Positions 25,115-36,901 of a stretch of 64,000 nt of DNA are shown here, one piece after another (positions within the stretch are counted from its first letter, which is position 1; every line of letters starts with the position of its first letter). The DNA is from Triglochin maritima (lineage: Eukaryota > Streptophyta > Magnoliopsida > Alismatales > Juncaginaceae): contig OY821782.1 of the NCBI GenBank assembly GCA_963682175.1, forward strand, positions 25,565,741 through 25,629,740. Reading direction: 5' to 3'. The notes beneath the pieces are model-generated. The model searched no databases. It had not been told where the DNA came from and saw nothing but the letters and a program-made list of their open reading frames with translations. Made by a program: the position numbers and the translations under genes.

Positions 25115-25400
25115 TTGATGGGGATTGACCTAGGCACTTCTACATTTTGCGTGGTTGTGGAGAATTGAATTGTAAAGACTATCACTGACAATCAAGGTAA
25201 ATGAATCGTACCTTCTTACATTGCCTTCAAAAAGGATGACCAGGTACATTTTGCGTGGTTGTGGAGAATTGAATTGTAAAGACTATCACTGACAATCAAG
25301 GTAAATGAATCGTACCTTCTTACATTGCCTTCAAAAAGGATGACCAAGTACTCGTTAGCAATGCTACCAAGTTTCTTATGATTTTGGATCCACAATCCCA
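25115..25400 (+). pseudogene. HSP70 N-terminal fragment with 104-base tandem duplication
   Basis: Plus-strand reading GIDLGTSTFCVVVEN, stop, IVKTITDNQGK, stop, IVPSYIAFKKDDQ, then VLVSNATKFLMILDPQSQ. This follows the N-terminal ATPase start of HSP70/BiP proteins (GIDLGTTYSCVGV, DQGNRTTPSYVAF). 25141-25244 is repeated head-to-tail as 25245-25348, almost without differences. Several stops; clearly dead. Confidence 0.75.
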
Positions 25401-26332
25401 ACATAATTTTTTACTTAGCCTTCTTTCAACATTAATCACATGCCTTAGTCTTTTGTGGTTCAATTTTACCGACTAGTTTTCCAAAAAAAGATGTTTGACC
25501 GCGTTTATCAAAAAACTTTTTTTGTCAACAATTGACTACTTGTGCAATTCAAATGACAAATCATATATCCATTCATTTCAAAGGAGTAAAATGTGGTTTA
25601 CGCAAAAATATGAAAAAAACATGTTAAGTTCATCGCATCCATATATATGTTTAACAATAGACATTCATCATACTGAGCATAACAGAATTCTTGTTTGGTT
25701 CAATCCACAATATATTACAAATCAGGAAATGTTAGAAGGGTGTTAACTTGTTTTAGAAGTTTAAGTCATATTTTCAACCAAATTGCGCTGTAGGATCGAC
25801 AATCAAATTTGGGAAACAGCAATAGACAAGTGAGGACACCTTAATTTGTAAAAGGAATACCATCCATACTTTTATAAAGGTAGTTATATTTTTTGAAAAT
25901 GGGATGCGAGCAAAACAAAGACAAGTGGATTACTTATTTCTCTCATATTATCTTGTATTTCTCTCACAAGATTATACGTCATTTCATGGTACACTCACAT
26001 ATGTAGATTATTTTTGTATCTCAGTGTTGAAATAATTACAATAAAATCTGGATTATTTTTTTTGCAGAAGAATCTCAGGTTGTTACTTTAACATATAAAG
26101 TTAGAGTTATGACTACCGTTACACCTTTTCCGAAATTAATCAACATGAAAATGTAAGGCCTCAAGTGGAGAAGATGAAGTTACAAAATAAAGGGGAATTA
26201 CAGAAATATGAATAACAAAAGGGTAATATATAAGAGATTAAGTTCAGAACGTTATACTTTTACCAGATCTATGCGTAAAACATGTATTAGAGCTGTCACT
26301 TAATATCTTTTTACAAACAACCAAAAAACTAT
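25401..26332. other. Unassigned
   Basis: AT-rich, no recognisable coding region or element terminus. The 83-codon ORF at 25495-25746 has no familiar motif. Confidence 0.35.
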
Positions 26333-26735
26333 ATGAATACTTTGGATTCTTAAACATTTGATCAGTTAAGATCCATAATAATTTATGCAACTGCAATAAA
26401 ACGAGAAAAACTACAGATCCAAAATGTTCAAAATTCAACTCCTCGGAAAAATCACCTCAAATCATAAATCCGATCCATATAAAATTAAGAAACTTAAGTG
26501 GGAAGTTTTTCAATTATGTTCACTCTGTTGGGAATAAAAAACCCTACAAAATCTAAAGATTTCTGATTCTTGGTAGCATCCGCCACGAGTTTCCTGCATC
26601 ATCATTGAAGACAACTTAAGAAGGAATGATCCCTTACCATGTTCGTCGATGATGATCTCTATATGGTCTTCGATCCCTACACGCAACAGTTAGAAGTCCG
26701 AAGTCAATACTGATCACCAACTCACTATTTATGGA
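26333..26735. repeat. Duplicated segment, copy B
   Basis: Counterpart of window bases 1-425, about 70-75% identical by eye. The hydrophobic reading frame of copy A is broken here. It ends next to the hAT relic that starts at 26746. Confidence 0.6.
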
Positions 26736-26745
26736 ACTTTATGAA

Positions 26746-28747
26746 CAGGCCTGGGTACACGGCCGGGAGCCCCGTTGGGCTAAAGGTACCGGGCCCGTTC
26801 GGAACAGATTCGGTTTTGGTCGTATTCTGGTTTTTGTTGGTAGGGTTTGTTGGTTTTATTTGTTGTACCGTAGATATTCAAATAAAAGTAATTTACCTAT
26901 GTTAAATTAAAAACATTGTTAACTTAGAATTCAACAAAATAATCTGTTTATCGACGTCATTACCTCACCGACTACCATGCGTACTTATCCCAATTCATAA
27001 TGAAATTTTATTAAATACAATAAGTTTATAAAATTTAAAATTGTCTATCAAGAACTATTTACATGCACTAAATGCAAAGTCAAATGCCACAGTTGACGTC
27101 AGATGAGTTAATAAATCATGTGCTAATAAATAAACTATTGAAAATCTAGTAGAGTTACATTTTCACCTTCAAAAGATTTTGCTTTAGCAAAAGTTAAGTA
27201 TATTTCACTATTTAAATATCATGTTAATTCGTTAAGTGTTTCATTTTGTACTAATTTAATTTTTTTGTTTTTGTTTAACCAATTCCATTGAGAGTTCTCA
27301 TCATCTTTATCTTGATCCACAAATAGGTATTGTTGGGATAATGATGAACTAGCAATGTTTAAACGTATTTGATTAATATTATATAATCATTTATATATAC
27401 TCGGAGCTTAATCTAACTATTTTAAGCTCCTACAATATCCATCATCCATCTTAAATTGTAAGGTGGATTAAGATTATGACAGTTATGCTAAGAAAATGAT
27501 CTAACTGTAGATTAACTGTAATTAAATATAATTTTGAGATTGTTGGGGCTTAAACATATAAGATGACCATTGGACTCATTAGATCTTAACCCAAAACACT
27601 AATTCTGTAGTGGGCTAAAATATTTATCAAGGTGTACTTTAATTTCTTTTAAATAATCTTCAAAACCTTCATAATTCATGTTTTTTAAAATAGTTTCTAA
27701 ATAAATTTGTAAACCAGTCATTTTAAATTTAGGATTTATAACAATAGTTAAACAAATCTTAGAAGTCATTGATGCAATATATTAATTAAGTCTATTTTTC
27801 AGGTATCATATTTTTATTTGTAGCATTATTAAATGTGCATCGAGAAATTGATTGAAAATGTGGGTTATGGTAATTAAAAGCCTTTCTAAGACATAGAGAT
27901 TCAAAATGGCTAAACCGTTATTCATCTCTAATAATATATTCAACAATTACATATTTACCTTTGTTAGGATCATATTTCCTAGTTTTTAAATTTCTACTAC
28001 TAGAATCTAAAATTATTTGTTGTGAAATAGATGATGCAACATTCCTACGTTTACATTTTTCGGCATGTCTTGATAGATGATCAGCTCAATTGCTACTGGG
28101 TGTAGTAAGTTGTGTTCCACATATTTTACATATGGCGATAGTTTTAGCATTTTTATCTTGCCCTAGGTCAAAATATTCCCAAACGGGGCTTATTATTTTT
28201 CTAGTACTTTTGCATTTGGATATAGTCTAATTGATACATTAACAGGGGGTTATGATTTCCCCTCAGGTGACGAATTAATCAAGGGTTCAGATGTCATTGA
28301 ATTTAAAAAATATGCAAACAAAAATATAATTTTTTAAACAATAAGAAAGATATGATAACTAACTATATTAAATTTAATTAAAGTAAATTAATTCTAATAA
28401 ATAAACTAAAAGAGTAAAGAAATGCAAACGAGAATCACGAGAAGTGGAGAATAGGTGTCGACGTGTCACTAAATTGGATGAATCGGACTGTAGCATTAGA
28501 TTTTTGCTCATACTCGAACCACTTCCAATACAATTAAAACACTTAGTGAAAGATTTAAGAGAACAAGTAAGATGATTGGAAGAGAAGGTGAGGATTTGGT
28601 ATGAAAAAAGAATGGAACAAGGATTAATAAAGATTTTTTTGTAATGATTTTTTTGTAATTAACTCAATGGCAATTTCGTAATTAAAAAAAGCTATAATAG
28701 TAGTGCGGTATGCCCTGCCAGGCCGGCCCGATACCCAAGTCTAACTG
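26746..28747 (-). mobile_element. hAT transposon relic
   Basis: Left end CAGGCCTGGGTACACGGCCGG; right end reversed carries AGACTTGGGTATCGGGCCGG. Minus-strand coding relic: BED zinc finger at about 28220-28030 (VWEYFDLGQDKNAKTIAICK, CGTQLTTPSSN, ADHLSRHAEKC), a middle block near 27930-27850 (VIVEYIIRDE, RFSHFESLCLRKAF), and the C-terminal dimerisation block near 27090-27040 (AHDLLTHLTSTVAFDFAFSA). Many stops. About 300 bases at 27330-27640 look like an inserted non-coding element. Confidence 0.8.
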
Positions 28748-28970
28748 ATGAGAAGGAAAAAAAGAAATAAACCTTGACCGTACACGACAAGATTCATGAA
28801 ACTACTTAATCGACTTTTTTTACTAAATTGCTATTCGTCGCCGGAAAACTACATGAATCGCCCGTGTGACTTACCGTTTTGCCCTTCTCTCATTTCTACT
28901 TATATATCTCTTCGTTTCACATTCCTACCATCACCCTCTCTTAATTTCCCTCTCATAATCATCAAGAAGA

Positions 28971-31323
28971 ATGTCTCGGAGGCCAGGAAAGGAGCCAGCG
29001 GATGCCCCCGTGTACTCGAATTTGGTAAAATATCTCATTTAAAATAATTTTTTTAAAATAAAATAAAATAAAATTAGGGTGGGCATCTCCGGAAGATGCC
29101 CACCCCGTGGGGGGGGGGGGGGCGCCCGCGGGAGCAGCCCGAGGGTGGGGGAGGCGTCTCCCGCAGACGCCCCTCCATTTTTTAAATTTTTTTATAAGTA
29201 ATAATTAGTTTTAATTGATAATTAGTTAAAAATAATTAATAAATTTGTTAATTTAGATGCTTAAATCCATTTAACAACATTTTATTTCTAAAATTTAATT
29301 AATAGTCATCGGGTTACCGTGGAGGAAGAGGAAAAATCCATACCTTTACGCGTTGTGCATGCTTATGAAGAGGATTCAGCACCTCGTCATCCGTGTAGAC
29401 GAGGTATATCTGCTTTAGTTAGGAGGGAGAGGGATAGTTTATGTCGTCGTCAGACACGTGATGATTCTTTCGACGAGGAAGAGGACTCAGATGAGGTGGA
29501 GAATGACGACGTGAGTGACGATGGGGTTGGTATGGGTTGAAGTGGCAGGAGGAGGCGAGGCAGCAATATGGTAGAGTACGGGGGCGACATGATAGTTCTT
29601 CTGCTGAGTGGGTCATTCGGAAGGGTAGATGTGGTAGGTTTGTGATCGGTGATTCGAGTTCGTGCACTGCAAATGCCCGAGCTCAGAAGAAGAAGATGGT
29701 TGAGGACGATTCTTGGACGTTGACTGTTGTGATGCCCGGTGGTCCTTTAGATGGCAGCGTCATTCTGAGTTTCGGAGGCCACATCGCCAGACACATTTGG
29801 GATTGCGAGGATCGGAAGGTTCTAAAGTGTCATAATCGGCATAGAGCCTGTACTACATTGCAGGGGTGGCACTCAGTTTTGAGCGATGATATCACAGGGG
29901 TCATTGCTGATAGCGGATTGGGTCACTTGACTTACAACATGTTCGCCTGCCTGGACATGCCGTTGATTTCTGCATTTATGGAGCAGTGGCAGCCTGACAC
30001 CAACTCTTTTCACTTGCCTTTCGGAGAGATGACGATCATGTTGCATGATGTCTTCCAGATTCTGCACATTCTTGTTGAGGGTCGTATGATCAGTGCTCAG
30101 GCATCGACGCCTGAGCTAAAAAGTTATGTATCAGAGTTGCTCGAGGTGAGCGTCAGTGGTCTTGGGAGGGATAGCCCATTTTGGAGTGGCGGTGATGGTA
30201 GCATCGACGTTGTTGACGACTTCTGCAGATGGGGACGACCACCGCGGACTGAGGATACGTAGTTGAGTGCCTACCTGTTCTTACTGCTCGGATGCGTCTT
30301 GTTTGTCGACAAGAGCGGTTGTAGAGTTAGACCACGCGACTTATTGGAGGCTAGAGACCTAGATATCATTGGTGAGTACTCATGGGGGTCGGCGACGTTG
30401 GCATACTTGTATCGCCAGTTGGGGATAATGAGCCGTGTTGATTGTTCTGGTATTGTGGGTTGTCTTACGCTGCTGCAGGCTTGGATATATGAGTACTTTC
30501 CTCCTTTCCTCCTACATTGGGAGCAAAAAATCATTGAGGAGGGTCATCCTCGTTCGCGTATGTGGGCTGTCCGGACCGAGGATAGGAGCGAGGGGCGACT
30601 CCATTCCATTCGTAGATGACTAGATCAGATGACTGCATCGCACATATAAAACTCTATACCATTCACGTTTATTTAAATTTTTTATTATTATTATTAACGT
30701 GTAAACGTTTAGGTGGAGTGGTTGTCTTATGGTCCTGAGCTTCCTGCGGTTGTGCCAAGGACTTTATTGATGGACATTATTCGTTATCGGGATATCATGG
30801 AGCCTTATTTTTCTGATCGCGTCTTGCGTCAGTTAGGGTACGTTCAAGTTATCCTGGTTCACATCCCGACGCCAGAGCATGCATTCCGGTCTACGTTACG
30901 ATGACATACGACGTCAGGTACAACGTTGCGATGACGGAATCGATTTGGTGGACATTTCCGAGAGGAGGCCGATTTCACCTTGGCGATCTCACACATAGTC
31001 GCGACCCCTCTGCTTGTCATGCAGATTATTTGGATTGGTTCGGTAGTTGCTCACATCTAGTTCTCATGCGTGGTACCACCTCGAGACCTGAGAGACCACT
31101 GGATAGGACATGTGGCGATGCTGTAAGTTTTTCTAAATTATTTTTAATTTGTAATGTATATTTTGTTTTTATTGTTAATGTATACTAATTTTTATGTTAT
31201 ATACAGTGGATTAGTAGGGTGATATGTTGTGTAGTTGTTCATGACTCACAGGGACCCGATGCCGAACATGAGTGGAATAGTCAGTTAGGCATTTCTGTCC
31301 ATGATTCGGATGATGAGTTGTAG
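28971..31323 (+). pseudogene. Plant mobile domain (PMD) gene of MULE copy 1
   Basis: Four exons: 28971-29024, 29306-~30643, 30713-31122 and 31207-31323. The second holds the PMD core, with the family pattern HLPFGEMTIMLHDVFQIL then YLFLLLGCVLFVDKSG, EYSWGSATLAYLYRQLG and GCLTLLQAWIYEYFPP. The third holds PRTLLMDIIRYRDIMEPYFS and DRVLRQLGYVQ. PMD proteins (aminotransferase-like, relatives of MAIN/MAIL1) occur both as host genes and inside plant transposons. Compared with copy 2 it has an extra A near 29333, a lost base near 29527, CAG to TAG at about 30260, a TAG near 30617, and a lost donor at the end of exon 2. The start codon is intact. Its role in transposition is unknown. Confidence 0.85.
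29080..29175. repeat. GC-rich hairpin block in PMD first intron, copy 1
   Basis: Strongly GC-rich islet in an AT-rich intron, containing gggcatctccggaagatgccc as a near-perfect inverted repeat, a run of 14 G, and the block gaggcgtctcccgcagacgcc. A matching islet lies at 61270-61330 in copy 2. Confidence 0.7.
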
Positions 31324-31560
31324 TTGGCTTTTACATTATTTATTTTATTATATGTTGAGCTATTAGTACTCTTATTATTTATTTCTGACGAACATATCTT
31401 CTCCCTATTCGTTTATCTGTTGTACTTTTATTATTTATTTCTCATGAGCATATCTTGCCCCTGTTTGGTATATGTAATGCAATTTAAATTTAAAATACAC
31501 GATATAATCGCAAACAAATTATACATTAAAAATATAGTAATTTAACAAATACATTAAAAA

Positions 31561-33843
31561 TTACAACCAAAATGTACTACGTAACCGGTCCCAATACGCT
31601 CTCCTACTTTCGTACTCTACCTCCCATCCAACAACACTCTTATCTCACATTTGAAATAACAGGGTCGCTATAGGAGGTATTGGGAATCCCTTGGCTAATT
31701 CTAAGCGAATGAAATGTATGTAACTCTCTAAATGAGCAATCATCAACTCTCTGCATGACTTCGTCATGGAGGACGGGCTCTCCCAAGGTTGCACTGTAAT
31801 ACACGGGTACAACGAACCATCCGTTTCCACTGAGAAATACATAAGTGCACACTTGTAAATATTGGCAATCGAGAACAAGTCACACCAAATCTCCATATAG
31901 TGATCCTCACCACAAGGTCCTCCGCCCCAATCAATTCGCTGATGAACCTGTACCACACCGTCATAATAAACGTGCTCATAAATGGGATGCGCCCCTATCT
32001 CATTAGAAATCGCATGACTGGCGTAAAACCAATTGTCTTGACCACCATGGAAAACATCGACAACACATTGAAATCCACAGTTGCCATCAACATGTACATC
32101 ATTCCACCTCTCCAGAAATGGTAAGATGATTCTTGGCAGTCTATCAACATATGAGAAGTTATCGACGTCAATCGTCTGGAAACTACAAGATGAAAAAATA
32201 GCAAAGTTATATATAATAACTGCAAGAACATGTTTACTGAAGAAAACAACCAACGAAGTGTAATAATAACAGCAAACTATCGTCATACCAGATCTTGTAC
32301 TCATGTTTACGGACGATCGAGATGAACTAAAAGATCGACCATGACCCCTGCTCAGACTACTAGAAGATCGACTGTGACTTCACACAACATACTCAAAGGC
32401 ACTCGGGTCCCAACGTCGAGTTTCTCCTTGGTCAGCGTCGTACCTTAGTATTTTCCACAGGCTCTACATAATTTGACTGATCAGGGTGTAACTGTGCATA
32501 TAAAATATGAGAGACACTACGAATTACTGCAGGGTTGCTCCCCGAAATTTCATTAACGAGGTTCCAAAAATGCTTGACGTCTTGTGATGACTGATCCACA
32601 AACTCTGGCATCTGGACTCCTTCTCCAATGACAAGTGTTATCCAGAATGGATGAATCTGCTCTAAATAAATTCCTTCACCTAACTCAATACAACTGTGCA
32701 TGGTACATGCACAAGGAATCCCATGTGATGTCAGAAAAGCGCACCCACAACGATATTCAACATGATTGCTTAAGCCCTGCATTCTCTGCAACTCCTCGCA
32801 CAATAACGAAAAGCAATGATGCGAAAATTGACCATTTATATGTTGATATAAAGCATTTCTGTAAGTCAAATTTTGGTGTCTCGACTCTTGAAGAAAGTTT
32901 CGAATATTCGTCAATTGTATTTCAATAGCCGCGTTGACGTGGTCAAAAAGAGTGTCCATGGCTGCAGTCGATGTAGTCATCCACTCTTTTAGAGCCAAAT
33001 GAGTGCTTTCGACCCTATAGTTCGTAGTGTTGCCGAATTGAAAGACTTTATTCGTCCAATTCAACACAATTTTTTCTTTATGCACTAACCACGTGTCTTC
33101 CAGATACTCCGTGATAGCTGACAAATAATTAAAATAATCTTTCAGATTACGGACAACTCTATTGTACTCTGTTTCTGAAGTATAAAGCATGACTTTTCTC
33201 CACTTTCCATAATTCAAATTCTCTGCAAACTGCTTTTTCTTTCCAAATGTATGGTATGCGTAGTTGTATACGTCTTTGTTGATATGTCAAGTACAAAGTA
33301 AATGACCAGACTCAGGAAAAATTTCTCTCACTGGTCGCATAAGCCCTAAGTCCCGGTCCGTTATTATTGCAGACGGGCTGACAATATCCAATAACAGATC
33401 TCGCCACTTCTCCAACACCCACCGGTAACTAGACTCCGTCTCATCCTTCATAATCGCATAGCCGACGAGAAAGTTCATGTTTGTTGGTGTCACCCCAACC
33501 ATTTCGAACAAAGGCATCTTGTACTTGTTCGTTTTATACGTCAAATCCATGCAGATTATGAAAGGATATGTGCGCAACAACTGAACTGACGTCATATGTG
33601 CCAAAAATGCGTGAGTACTACACTGTAATCGCGTCATCGATTGTTGGAAATACTTGTGTACTTACAAAAAACTCACTGTAATCTACTCCACCACTGAAAT
33701 CTTGCAACGGAACCTGAAATAATTTAAAATAAAAACGTCCTAGCCAGATGCCCCCACCATGGGCGTGGAGGCTTACCCAGACGCCCCGTACGAATTTTTT
33801 TTGCTGGGCTTATTTCACCGGATCCAGACGCTTCGTCAGACAT
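31561..33843 (-). pseudogene. MULE transposase-SWIM-OTU fusion gene of MULE copy 1
   Basis: Starts at ATG 33843-33841 (MSDEASGSGE) and runs leftward. The DDE core is at 33637-33290, with the first Asp in MDLTYKTNKYKMPLFEMVG and a later Asp in ITDRDLGLM. A zinc-binding SWIM motif (CGC...GIPCACTMH) lies near 32700. The last exon (32182-31561) is an OTU-type cysteine protease domain with the catalytic-site motif DGNCGF; it ends YWDRLRSTFWL. Transposase plus OTU in one polypeptide is a known plant MULE arrangement. Lesions: TGA at 33289-33287 where the family has Trp, TGA at 31647-31645 where copy 2 has CGA, and loss of roughly 450 bases of the N-terminal FAR1-like region compared with copy 3. 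Confidence 0.82.
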
Positions 33844-34005
33844 TTTCGTGGTGTTGGTACTGGTAAAGTGAGGAAAACGTAGGCAGAATCCTTAGTTTAA
33901 GAGATGCGACGAAATGAGTATTAAATGAATTGTGAAGGGCAAAATGGTAATTAGACGGGCGATTTAAGTAGTTTTGGGACGATGAATAGTAGTTTCCTTT
34001 TTTTA

Positions 34006-34504
34006 ATGAAAGTTATTTGTGGTTTCCTGAGCAACAGTTAGTTTATATTAAAATCATCATATAATTTACAGACTTTATAAGATCCCCCCAAAAGGAGTCT
34101 TGCATTTATTGATAAAAATGAATACAATCAGAAAGGGTATAGCAGACATTCAACATATAGTAATCCAAACTCAATTTTCAACTGAATAAGAGAAAGTTTG
34201 TCGTGAGACAACTGCGGAACTGCAAGTTGATAAAAACAATTTTTCTGCGTAGACATGTGGATCCTGTTGACTTCATTGAAAGGTGAAATCATTGAAAGGA
34301 ATGTGTTCTAAAAGTTTTACTTTTATATGTCAATTGTTATGAATTGAATGTGCAAACATTTTGTTCCTTGATTATTGTACTCATCTTTTGTAAGTGTTAA
34401 GGAAGAAACTCTTCATCCTTAACATTAGAGCTCTAAAAGATAATGGTATACATAACTCAAAAGTTATTCACAATCATTGTAATTAACGCGGAACATTAAT
34501 TACC
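34006..34504. other. Unassigned AT-rich stretch
   Basis: Host-side DNA right of MULE copy 1. No ORF, repeat terminus or RNA gene is recognisable. Confidence 0.4.
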
Positions 34505-36066
34505 AAGATAAGATTGTCGCGTTGGTCATCGATTATTGTATCTCTACAAATATTTGACGACACAAGTATATAAAAGAGGAAAAGATTAATCCACAGGGAG
34601 CGTGTGTGAGTCGAGTTCGCAATACTCGAGTGGGAAAAGAAAAGGAGATGATGGTCGAAACTACACTACAATGCGGAAGAAATCGAAAATTAGAAAATAA
34701 AACTGGACCCCTTAGGGGGTAAAGAAAGAACGTGGAAATGAAGATGTGTGGTGTAGTGTGTTTATTTGTTCTCATCAAAACATGTCATACATGAAATCCA
34801 TAAAACTCAAATTCAACTTTGCCTTCACATGAAATAAGATAAAACATTATCATTAAAACATACAAGACAATAATTCAAATGAAGCAAATATGTTGACATG
34901 CATAAAGACTCAAATCCAATTATGTCTCCACATGAAAAAAGATTTATCACAATCATTAAAACATACAAGACATTAATTTGGATAAAGCCAACATGAGCAC
35001 ATACATGCACATGCCTTGTTCCCCTGTTCCACTCCATCCTTATCCTAACCTCATCTTTCCCTATAAAATAGGTCCACTAATCTAAGCATGTGCTAAGCTT
35101 CATTCAAGAGCGTTAGCACATCAAAGATAAGAGTGAAATCCAATTAGATGGTTATGGAAACCATGTGAAGCTCAACGGATTAGATTAACACACACTCATC
35201 CATCACATGACGAAATCACCTTCTTCTCCACCCCCCAATGGCGATGGACTACTCTCTACTCATCTATATACTAAAGAAAGCATAAACACAAGAAGAACCC
35301 ATAATGCAAATGACTAAAAACAAGATTAAACAAACAACAACATCAAAGAAATTGCATCAAAGTAAAGATACCAAAGTAAAGAACAAGAAAAAAACTAGTT
35401 TAAGAAACAAAAATACAAAGTTTGCCCCTCTCCAACCCCCTTATTACACTACGAAAATAGGAAACTAAAATCTACTCTAATGGGGAAGGAGGGCGAAGGT
35501 GGAAAGGAGGGATTACAATGGTATATATAGACTAATACATGGTTAAGATTAATCTGGGAATGATCGGACGACTCTAAATAACATCTGATAGTCTAATAAT
35601 GCTCTGACCCGACAACCCGAACTGTAACTGAAATTTGAGACCATGTGGGCCATTTTGATCCGCCAATGGCAGATCCAAATCTGCTACTGTCGGATCAAAT
35701 GGATCCGATCGGTCTGAAATTTTCCGTCCCACTTTATTTCTTCTGGCTCGAATCACATTGAGTTTAATTGGCAAAATACTGATTTGATTCAAGTCATGTG
35801 TCACCATATTTTGTACTTCACAATCATGTCCCTCCCGGTTTGCACTTGGATCCTTCCTGATTTGGGATCCAATCCTTGTGCATTACAAATAGGTCCAGAA
35901 CCTTCCAAATTGGTCTATACTTGTTACATTTAGGTCCTTCTTGCTGCCTTCCTCTTCTTTATTACCGAACTCTTGAAACACTACAAACAACAACTCGAGT
36001 AGCACAATATTGGAGTAAAATAAAGGATATATAGCATGAATATGATGCATGATATGCTACTAATCA
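34505..36066 (-). mobile_element. Degenerate LTR, same group as the gag-only element
   Basis: Aligns in blocks with the LTRs of the 36902-44244 element: an aatccacagggag block near 34592, the stretch with repeated 'acatgaa...cattaaaacatacaagaca' segments, the 'aaaataggtccactaatc' block, the 'ccaatggcgatgg' region and the closing aatca. The end at 36066 looks right; the start is uncertain because the first ~70 bases have diverged and I found no matching target duplication. A solo LTR is likely. Confidence 0.65.
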
Positions 36067-36460
36067 ATTGCTTAACCATTGATTAATTTGGGTCATTGGA
36101 CACTACTGACTGTGGACGGAAGAACTAAAAAGTTAACCCAACTTAACAACATTCCGCGGGTTGTTGGCGACAATGATGATCAAATAACAGCAGTGGGTGC
36201 CCATAGGGAAGCAATGAAGAAAATGGTCACTTTCTGGAGATCCTACATCAAAATGAACTGGGAACTGACCTACTAAGGAGAGACATGCCAACGCTAAACA
36301 TCCAATAACAACGACTGTAAAGTGTATGTCATCCACTAGATCAAATACTTAATGCTAGACGTACATCCCACAATAGAGATGAATGAAAAATATCTACACT
36401 CGGTCAGGGGAGAAATGACAATGTATTTGTTGAGGGACTTCAGATTCAAAGGCCACGAAC
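36067..36460. other. Unassigned segment left of CACTA-2
   Basis: Includes a 65-codon plus-strand ORF (36079-36276) with the string GHWTLLTVD. This faintly recalls the His region of ULP1-type proteases carried by some CACTA elements, but no Asp/Gln/Cys partner motifs are present, so I do not assign it. Confidence 0.3.
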
Positions 36461-36896
36461 TATGAAGCCTACTCAAACAACCATAATGATTCATTCCATT
36501 TGTACACACACCAAGTCTCAGGTTTTTGGATTCCTCACTAAATAACGGGAAGTCGGGATCAATTTTCTTCCACTAGGGAGAATCCGCAGGATGCCGAAGC
36601 AACTGATTATTCGCTATCTCTCGATCTGAATGCCATCATAGGTTCTTCGAGTCCTCAGAACATGCAAACAAATGCTTCAACCTTGGAATTATCGGAAGAT
36701 ACCACAACACCTTTGTAGGGGGGCCTTGTAGTTTTCTGTTCTCATTAGCACTCATACTTTTCTTTTGTTTATAGCATGAGACATTACAAACATGACAATA
36801 ATGCAGGTTTTCAAAGTCACCCATATGTAGTATACAGTCACTAGGACATGTATGTATTTTCCTATATTGCATCCTTGTGGGACACAATATCTTTAT
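36461..36896 (-). pseudogene. CACTA-2 TNP2 gene, 3' part
   Basis: Minus-strand TNP2 segment: MQYRKIHTCPSDCILH, a CHVCNVSCYKQKK zinc-type pair, and VLWYLPIIPRLKHLFACSED. It closely resembles the TNP2 at 47349-47900. TNP2 is the catalytic transposase of CACTA elements. The segment breaks at 36896 where the LTR retrotransposon entered and continues at 44245. Confidence 0.8.
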
Positions 36897-36901
36897 AGCC
36901 T

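Larger units (their letters stand above)
28823..33996. mobile_element. MULE copy 1: Mutator-like element with PMD and transposase-OTU genes
   Basis: Both ends carry a long imperfect inverted repeat. About the first 65 bases of the left end align with the reverse complement of the right end, sharing ctattc, aaaactac, aatcgcccgt and ttttgccctt in order. A 9-base target duplication CTTTTTTTA flanks it at 28814-28822 and 33997-34005, the size expected for Mutator elements, though it is low-complexity. Inside are two genes pointing at each other: a plant mobile domain gene on plus and a MULE transposase-SWIM-OTU gene on minus. Both carry stops and frameshifts, so this copy is not autonomous now. 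Confidence 0.85.

Noticed and set aside
36079..36276. ULP1 protease from the GHWTLLTVD string
   Set aside because: A single short resemblance with no matching Asp, Gln or Cys motif; opposite strand to the neighbouring CACTA gene.
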